Source of the DNA: Methylophaga sp.
Lineage (GTDB): Bacteria; Pseudomonadota; Gammaproteobacteria; Nitrosococcales; Methylophagaceae
Assembly: GCA_026988435.1 (NCBI GenBank)
Contig: JALSLH010000085.1
Coordinates: 1 to 32,093, forward strand
Length of the DNA: 32,093 nt
Direction of reading: 5' to 3'
Shown here in pieces: positions 28,356 to 32,093 of the stretch. Position 1 is the stretch's first letter. The number at the start of each line of letters is the position of its first letter. The position numbers and the translations under genes are program-made. The notes below the pieces were generated by a model that was given only the letters and a program-made list of their open reading frames with translations, was not told where the DNA came from and searched no databases.

Positions 28356-29573
28356 ATGGCATTAATTGTACAAAAATATGGTGGTACTTCTGTCGGTACA
28401 GTAGAACGTATTCAAGAAGTTGCAACAAAAATAATCAAACACCAACAAGCGGGTGATGATCTGGTGATTGTTGTTTCTGCAATGAGTGGGGAAACTAATC
28501 GATTAATTGGATTAGCTAATGAACTTAACGATCACCCTCGTGGCCGCGAGTTAGATGTTCTACTATCCACTGGTGAACAAGTGACTATCGCACTACTTTG
28601 CATGGCAATACAGCAACAAGGTGCAAAAGCAAACTCTTATACCGGCAGTCAAGTTCGCATTCTAACGGATAATACCCATAATAAAGCACGCATTATGGAC
28701 ATTGATGATAGCAAAATCCGTAGCGCGCTCGCAGATGGCCATATTGTTGTTGTTGCCGGCTTCCAAGGTTGTGATGAACATGGCAATATCACAACCTTAG
28801 GTCGTGGTGGTTCTGATACTACAGCTGTGGCGATAGCTGCAGCTTTAAAAGCGGATGAATGCCAAATTTATACTGATGTCGACGGCGTATATACAACCGA
28901 CCCACGCGTTGTACCTGAAGCACGACGGCTTGATCAAATAACTTATGAAGAAATGTTAGAAATGGCCAGTCTCGGAGCGAAGGTATTACAAATACGCTCC
29001 GTAGAATTCGCCCGTAATTATAATATCCCGTTACGCGTACTCTCCTCCTTCACTGAAGGTGGCGGCACATTAATAACGGTTGAGGATCACAAAATGGAAA
29101 AAGCTGTTATATCAGGCATCGCATTTAGCAGAGACGAAGCAAAGTTGACCGTTCTTGGTGTACCTGATCACCCCGGAATCGCAACTCAAATTCTTGGTCC
29201 TATTGCCAAAGAAAATATTGAAGTCGATATGATTATCCAAAATACTGGACATGATGATACAACGGATTTCACTTTTACAGTACATAGAAATGACTATCAA
29301 TCAGCATTAAAGATCTTGCAAAAAGTTGCCGATAGCTTAGGTGCAAGAGAAGTTATATGTGATGATAAAATCACCAAGGTATCTGTTATCGGCGTTGGTA
29401 TGCGGTCACATGCAGGCATTGCTAACACCATGTTCGAAACACTAGCTAATGAAAATATCAACATCTGCATGATCTCAACTTCAGAAATAAAAATATCCGT
29501 CGTTGTTGATGAAAAATATTTAGAACTAGCAGTTAGATCTCTTCATGGTGCATTTAATCTCGAACATGAGTAA
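28356..29573 (+). CDS. lysC: Aspartate kinase (lysine-sensitive type)
   Basis: 405 residues, monofunctional. The amino acid kinase domain starts VQKYGGTSVGTVERI and has LSTGEQVTIALL, TLGRGGSDTTAVAIAAALKA and DVDGVYTTDPR. Two ACT domains follow from about 265 (LTVLGVPDHPGIATQILGPI, then VSVIGVGMRSHAGIANTMFE and NICMISTSEIKISVVVDEKY). It makes aspartyl phosphate for lysine, threonine, methionine and DAP synthesis. Feedback by amino acids bound to the ACT domains is expected from the family. Confidence 0.95.
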   Translation: MALIVQKYGGTSVGTVERIQEVATKIIKHQQAGDDLVIVVSAMSGETNRLIGLANELNDHPRGRELDVLLSTGEQVTIALLCMAIQQQGAKANSYTGSQVRILTDNTHNKARIMDIDDSKIRSALADGHIVVVAGFQGCDEHGNITTLGRGGSDTTAVAIAAALKADECQIYTDVDGVYTTDPRVVPEARRLDQITYEEMLEMASLGAKVLQIRSVEFARNYNIPLRVLSSFTEGGGTLITVEDHKMEKAVISGIAFSRDEAKLTVLGVPDHPGIATQILGPIAKENIEVDMIIQNTGHDDTTDFTFTVHRNDYQSALKILQKVADSLGAREVICDDKITKVSVIGVGMRSHAGIANTMFETLANENINICMISTSEIKISVVVDEKYLELAVRSLHGAFNLEHE

Positions 29574-29579
29574 TTCAAA

Positions 29580-29588
29580 TGCTATAAT
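29580..29588 (+). promoter_or_regulatory. Extended -10 promoter for csrA
   Basis: TGCTATAAT, a consensus extended -10, starts 7 bases after the lysC stop. It would give csrA its own transcript with a leader of about 150 bases. No strong -35 is visible, as is usual with extended -10 promoters. Confidence 0.6.
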
Positions 29589-29654
29589 GGGGCATATGAC
29601 ACAGTAAAAATCCAGACTTACTGTTAAATTAAGGCAAGCGTTAGAGAGAATTAA

Positions 29655-29740
29655 GTATTGGCAGAAACCAATACGGTTGAAAATAGTCAAAGAACTATTC
29701 CAAACCGCACACTGGATAGTATTTTTAAAAGTTTAAGGAG
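29655..29740 (+). promoter_or_regulatory. csrA leader hairpins and GGA sites
   Basis: The csrA leader has two clean hairpins: GTATTGG/CCAATAC (29655-29661, 29668-29674) and AATAGT/ACTATT (29682-29687, 29694-29699), each with a 6-base loop. GGA trinucleotides, the core of CsrA binding sites, lie at 29714-29716 and within the Shine-Dalgarno AAGGAG (29735-29740). This suits autorepression by CsrA, which is known in other gammaproteobacteria; here it is an inference. Confidence 0.45.
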
Positions 29741-29746
29741 ACAAAC

Positions 29747-29932
29747 ATGTTAATACTCACACGTCGCATTGGCGAAGCACTTATTATCGGTGACGATGTT
29801 GTCGTTAACGTTTTAGGCGTTAAAGGCAACCAAGTAAGAATCGGTGTTGATGCACCAAAAGAAGTATCGGTTCATCGCGAAGAAATCTACGACCGAATTC
29901 AAGCCGAAAAAGAACAAACAAAAGCAGGTTAA
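29747..29932 (+). CDS. csrA: Carbon storage regulator CsrA
   Basis: 61 residues, the normal family size. [40 protein letters not shown] and YDRIQ match across the whole RNA-binding dimer fold, including the Arg of VHREE that contacts GGA. It binds mRNA leaders and controls translation. The gene order lysC-csrA-tRNA-Ser-tRNA-Arg is common in gammaproteobacteria. Confidence 0.97.
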   Translation: MLILTRRIGEALIIGDDVVVNVLGVKGNQVRIGVDAPKEVSVHREEIYDRIQAEKEQTKAG

Positions 29933-29966
29933 AACCTAAATTTTTGCTAGCTTATTCACCCGCACC

Positions 29967-29975
29967 TGATATAAT
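29967..29975 (+). promoter_or_regulatory. Extended -10 promoter for the tRNA pair
   Basis: TGATATAAT lies 14 bases upstream of the tRNA-Ser 5' end, fitting a stable-RNA promoter. A TTGCTA at 29944 is 20 bases upstream, a longer spacing than ideal. Confidence 0.6.
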
Positions 29976-29988
29976 AGTCGGCTTGTGT

Positions 29989-30078
29989 GGAGAGCTGGCC
30001 GAGTGGCTGAAGGCGCGCCCCTGCTAAGGGCGTATAGGTTTACCCCTATCGAGGGTTCGAATCCCTCGCTCTCCGCCA
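29989..30078 (+). tRNA. tRNA-Ser(GCU)
   Basis: 90 bases including encoded CCA. Acceptor GGAGAGC pairs with GCTCTCC; the anticodon stem CGCCC/GGGCG holds the loop CTGCTAA with anticodon GCT at 30023-30025. The long variable arm (TATAGG...CCTATC region) is typical of serine tRNA, and the T-loop is GGTTCGAATCC. It reads AGC and AGU codons. Confidence 0.97.
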
Positions 30079-30124
30079 ATTAAATTGCGGTTATCGGCTT
30101 AACCCCGTATAATTGATAAATTAA

Positions 30125-30201
30125 GCGCCCGTAGCTCAGCTGGATAGAGTACCTGGCTACGAACCAGGCGGTCACACGTTCGAATCGTGTCGGGCGCACC
30201 A
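30125..30201 (+). tRNA. tRNA-Arg(ACG)
   Basis: 77 bases including encoded CCA. Acceptor GCGCCCG pairs with CGGGCGC; anticodon stem CCTGG/CCAGG holds the loop CTACGAA with anticodon ACG at 30159-30161 (deaminated to ICG in bacteria). The T-loop is CGTTCGAATCG. Its 3' end is a frequent integration site for tyrosine-recombinase elements, and an integrase remnant lies 0.6 kb downstream. Confidence 0.97.
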
Positions 30202-30220
30202 TTTATTTGGTAATACATTC

Positions 30221-30256
30221 AAGCAGTTAGTCATTTTAATGATTAGCTGCTTTTTT
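30221..30256 (+). terminator. Terminator after the tRNA genes
   Basis: AAGCAGTTAGTCATT pairs with AATGATTAGCTGCTT through a 14-15-bp stem with two G-T wobbles, followed by T6. The terminator closes the csrA-tRNA unit 20 bases after tRNA-Arg. Confidence 0.88.
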
Positions 30257-30320
30257 GTTTCTACCCATAAACCCTACTTTGTCCCATAGATAGCTATTTA
30301 AATTCTTCTCAAATATTTTT

Positions 30321-30758
30321 TCACCTAAACCTGCTGACCATACTACAGGCTTCATTTTTATATATTCTATTTTGCTCTGTATTTTCAACCTGCAATTGTT
30401 GCTTCCAAAAATTACATGTTTCATTTGCCTGCCTTAAGCCCGCTTGTTTTTGTTCTTGCTTAAACTGGCGATCCTGGTCTTGAATGAGCCTCAATTTGTT
30501 TTGTTCGGCTAATTTAGCTGCTTGTGCCTTTCTTGCTGAATCAAAATTTCGATTAGTTTGTTCAAGAGCAGCTGTTGCAGCGATAGAAACTTGCTTCAAC
30601 TCCCAATAAAGAACTGCTCGCTCTAAACCAAATGACGCAACATTTCCTAGAAATACTCCAAATGAAATTATGAAAAGCCAGTGTGCTAATGATGGTCTGG
30701 AGTCTATTAAGTTTCGCAATTGATAAGCTCGCATCTCTTCGTCCATGTCTATATTCAT
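30321..30758 (-). CDS. Small membrane-anchored coiled-coil protein, unknown
   Basis: 145 residues. One transmembrane helix (about 25-47, AHWLFIISFGVFLGNVASFG) follows a short polar N-terminus; then a long coiled coil (about 55-120: LKQVSIAATAALEQTNRN, RKAQAAKLAEQNKLRLIQDQ) and a C-terminal part with two Cys (ETCNFW, NEACSMVSRF). This C-terminal pattern, where Cys and a CxFW-like motif follow a coiled coil, occurs in small proteins near integrated elements, but I recognise no function. It lies between tRNA-Arg and the integrase remnant, so it is probably cargo of the lost element. Confidence 0.6.
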   Translation of the reverse strand: MNIDMDEEMRAYQLRNLIDSRPSLAHWLFIISFGVFLGNVASFGLERAVLYWELKQVSIAATAALEQTNRNFDSARKAQAAKLAEQNKLRLIQDQDRQFKQEQKQAGLRQANETCNFWKQQLQVENTEQNRIYKNEACSMVSRFR

Positions 30759-30790
30759 ACCTACTCCTCATTTAAAACATTAATCATACT

Positions 30791-31075
30791 TTACTTTCCC
30801 CCCCGCACGGAGGGTTTTATTAATTCTGGTTTACGACGATATATGCGATCAGTAGTTATTACTGATGTATGGCCTAAAAGCTGTCTAGCCCTTTCAGATT
30901 CATTATCTGATGCTACTTTTGCCCGTAGGTCGTGTTCAGTAAACCTCTCAACCAGCTGTGTTTCTTTAAGAGCTTTTGTCATAAAGCGTTGCCATAGACT
31001 GTCAAATGAGTTGGATCGTCCATTTTCATTCATGTAGCCTTTACCACTTCTTGTACTGAACTGTTGTGTTTCATT
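30791..31075 (-). pseudogene. Tyrosine recombinase (integrase), C-terminal remnant
   Basis: The readable frame runs from an ATG at 31135, but its first 20 codons come from foreign, IS-like sequence; integrase sequence begins near 31075 (QQFSTRSGKG). Catalytic boxes kept are H-x-x-R in FTEHDLRAK, LLGH in ARQLLGHTS and the Tyr nucleophile in TDRIYRRK. The first catalytic Arg, the core-binding domain and the arm-binding domain are missing, so it cannot be an active integrase. Place and family fit an element once inserted at tRNA-Arg and later broken by an insertion sequence. Confidence 0.8.
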
Positions 31076-31078
31076 AAA

Positions 31079-31182
31079 ACCGGACACCAACTTAGGTGGT
31101 AGAATCCACCCAACAGAGGTGGTTAATGACAACAAAATGAAGAGAATTTAGTCCAGAGTTCAAACGAGTATCAAGGGATCGG
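31079..31182 (+). pseudogene. IS3-family OrfA start, decayed remnant
   Basis: From the ATG at 31126 the frame reads MTTK, a TGA stop, then REFSPEFKRVS, which is the usual beginning of an IS3-type OrfA (KRREFSPEFKR). The TGA sits where a CGA Arg codon would be expected, and the frame soon loses similarity. Upstream sequence with ACCGGACACC may be the old left terminal repeat. This fragment abuts the point where the integrase sequence ends. Confidence 0.5.
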
Positions 31183-31221
31183 GATCGTTGATTTTTGCAG
31201 TCAATGATTAGACAAAGCTTT

Positions 31222-31623
31222 TTACGCCCAATTTTCAATCTTAAGTCCTTTTACTTTACTAAAGTGCTTTTGATTATTAGTCACCAACACGGCATCTATG
31301 CTTTGTGAATGAGCAGCAATCATCATATCCATTGCACCTATTGGTGTTCCTTTTTTTTCAAGTTCCGTGCAGATCATTGCGTAACAGTCAGCTGCTTCAA
31401 GATCCCATTGAATTACATCTAAATACTTGGTAAAGTTTTTGATCACAGCATGATTAACCCGTTTTGAGCTAGAGCGTTCAACGCCATACATTAGCTCTGC
31501 ATATGTTATTATTGATATACAAATAGCGTCCATATCAAGTTTCTGAAAGTGTTTTAGCACTTTAGCTGGATGTTCTTTGATAATATAACTGCACATATCG
31601 GTGTCCAGCATATAGCGTTGCAT
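31222..31623 (-). CDS. vapC: VapC-type PIN-domain toxin
   Basis: 133 residues. PIN ribonuclease acidic residues are present: D7 in MLDTD, E43 in ITYAELMYG and D99 in GAMDMMIAAH; the last box VTNNQKHFSKV replaces the fourth acidic residue with the NN form common in VapC. It cleaves RNA, in several studied cases initiator tRNA or rRNA. The start overlaps the vapB stop by one base (TAATG). The gene appears intact in a region of decayed genes. Confidence 0.93.
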   Translation of the reverse strand: MQRYMLDTDMCSYIIKEHPAKVLKHFQKLDMDAICISIITYAELMYGVERSSSKRVNHAVIKNFTKYLDVIQWDLEAADCYAMICTELEKKGTPIGAMDMMIAAHSQSIDAVLVTNNQKHFSKVKGLKIENWA

Positions 31624-31853
31624 TAAAATAATTCTCTTTCTTGTGCGGGCAGATCAATTCGTTCTGCCATAAAGTCATCTGTTGCTTGTATTGGCGCGTT
31701 AAAGAAATCATCCCACGATGTCGGTTTGTCAGAGAGTATTACGCAACCGTTTTCCTTCCTGATAAAGACTTCCTTACCTTCAAAACGAAAGGCTTTTGGG
31801 AGCCTTACGGCTTGGCTTCTACCCGTGGTGAATAGTTTTGCTGTTTGGGTCAT
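31623..31853 (-). CDS. vapB: VapB-type antitoxin (AbrB fold)
   Basis: 76 residues. The N-terminal swapped-hairpin DNA-binding domain has [20 protein letters not shown] and [14 protein letters not shown]; the C-terminal tail ([19 protein letters not shown]) would wrap VapC. GGAGG lies 7 bases before the ATG. It represses its own promoter with VapC. Confidence 0.92.
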   Translation of the reverse strand: MTQTAKLFTTGRSQAVRLPKAFRFEGKEVFIRKENGCVILSDKPTSWDDFFNAPIQATDDFMAERIDLPAQERELF

Positions 31854-31861
31854 TTTAAATC

Positions 31862-31889
31862 CTCCAATATTGTTGGCCTATATTTGGAG
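31862..31889 (-). promoter_or_regulatory. Likely VapB operator
   Basis: Inverted arms CTCCAATAT (31862-31870) and ATATTTGGAG (31880-31889), with one base of asymmetry, lie just before vapB. The arm nearer the gene contains the GGAGG ribosome site. A TATA-rich stretch beyond (31890-31900) may be the -10 region. It fits autoregulation. Confidence 0.55.
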
Positions 31890-31966
31890 TATATAACGTT
31901 TCCTGGTATCTATCAAGGTAGGTATTAATAGCTGGACTATTGTTAATGACTTCAGCGTGGTGCGTA

Positions 31967-31982
31967 GGTAATCCCCCCATTT
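31967..31982. repeat. Likely terminal repeat of the right-edge insertion sequence
   Basis: TAATCCCCCCATTTTT lies directly after the transposase stop codon. A C-run terminal sequence at this distance from OrfB is usual for IS3-family elements. The partner repeat is outside the window. Confidence 0.4.
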
Positions 31983-32093
31983 TTAATGGAGATCAGTAGT
32001 AGATATTTTTCTCTGTGTTAATTTTAATTTCTGAATGGGTGTAATACCACCGATTCCCATATTAGGTCGTTCGTTATTATAAGTCCACAACCA
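31983..32093 (-). CDS. IS3-family transposase OrfB, C-terminal end (cut by window edge)
   Basis: Read on the minus strand from the right edge, the frame gives WLWTYNNERPNMGIGGITPI, then QKLKLTQRKISTTDLH and a TAA at 31983-31985. The W-x-YN-x-x-RPN-x-x-x-GG-x-TP-x-x-K pattern is the standard C-terminus of IS3-family DDE transposases (rve domain end). The catalytic part lies outside the window. No damage is seen in what is visible. Confidence 0.88.
   Translation of the reverse strand, partial: WLWTYNNERPNMGIGGITPIQKLKLTQRKISTTDLH

Noticed and set aside
30236..30424. 62-residue minus-strand frame beside the tRNA terminator
   Set aside because: It overlaps the end of the coiled-coil gene in another frame and the terminator; no domain or ribosome site is seen.
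30720..31037. 105-residue plus-strand frame over the integrase remnant
   Set aside because: Antisense to recognisable integrase motifs on the minus strand.

Overview
The window is chromosomal DNA of an AT-leaning gammaproteobacterium, judged from the RecA-RecX-AlaS-LysC-CsrA-tRNA-Ser-tRNA-Arg order, a class I fumarase, a FimV-like protein and a K+-dependent membrane pyrophosphatase. The exact genus cannot be read from the sequence; Thiotrichales- or Methylococcales-like lineages are a guess only. Most of it is densely packed core genome, with three accessory zones.

Region 1 (1-8.5 kb, minus strand) starts with the soluble pyrophosphatase Ppa, cut at the left edge. Upstream of it lies a tight same-strand run of nine genes (7578 down to 607): a FimV-like TPR protein, a long protein with a C-terminal Roadblock-like domain, a PhnD-like binding protein without signal peptide, a Roadblock/LC7 protein, a stand-alone Aer-type PAS protein, a second PhnD-like protein, two paralogous proteins with a degenerate receiver domain and an unrecognised C-terminal domain, and a small GTPase of the COG2229/CvnD type. 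This looks like a cytoplasmic ligand/redox-sensing GTPase switch. I do not recognise it as a described system. A TauE/SafE permease lies upstream of it.

Region 2 (8.6-17.4 kb) is housekeeping: K+-dependent HppA, a small charged protein, an RluA-type pseudouridine synthase, a DUF4124 protein, a MIF-like tautomerase, then proS, class I fumarase, a CopD-like membrane protein and a DUF4124-lytic transglycosylase.

Region 3 (17.4-19.3 kb) is a small accessory island between the transglycosylase and mutS. It holds intergenic repeats, a small hypothetical gene, and a three-gene operon that looks like a toxin-antitoxin-chaperone module: a putative ADP-ribosyltransferase-like toxin, a small putative antitoxin and a SecB-like chaperone. 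The arrangement resembles the CmdTAC phage-defence system.

Region 4 (19.4-30.2 kb) holds mutS, divergent pncC, a Pit phosphate permease, then recA-recX-alaS-lysC, csrA, tRNA-Ser(GCU) and tRNA-Arg(ACG).

Region 5 (30.2-32.1 kb), next to tRNA-Arg, is a decayed integration hot spot: a coiled-coil membrane protein, an integrase reduced to its C-terminus, an IS3-type OrfA remnant, an intact VapBC pair, and the end of an IS3-family transposase running off the right edge.
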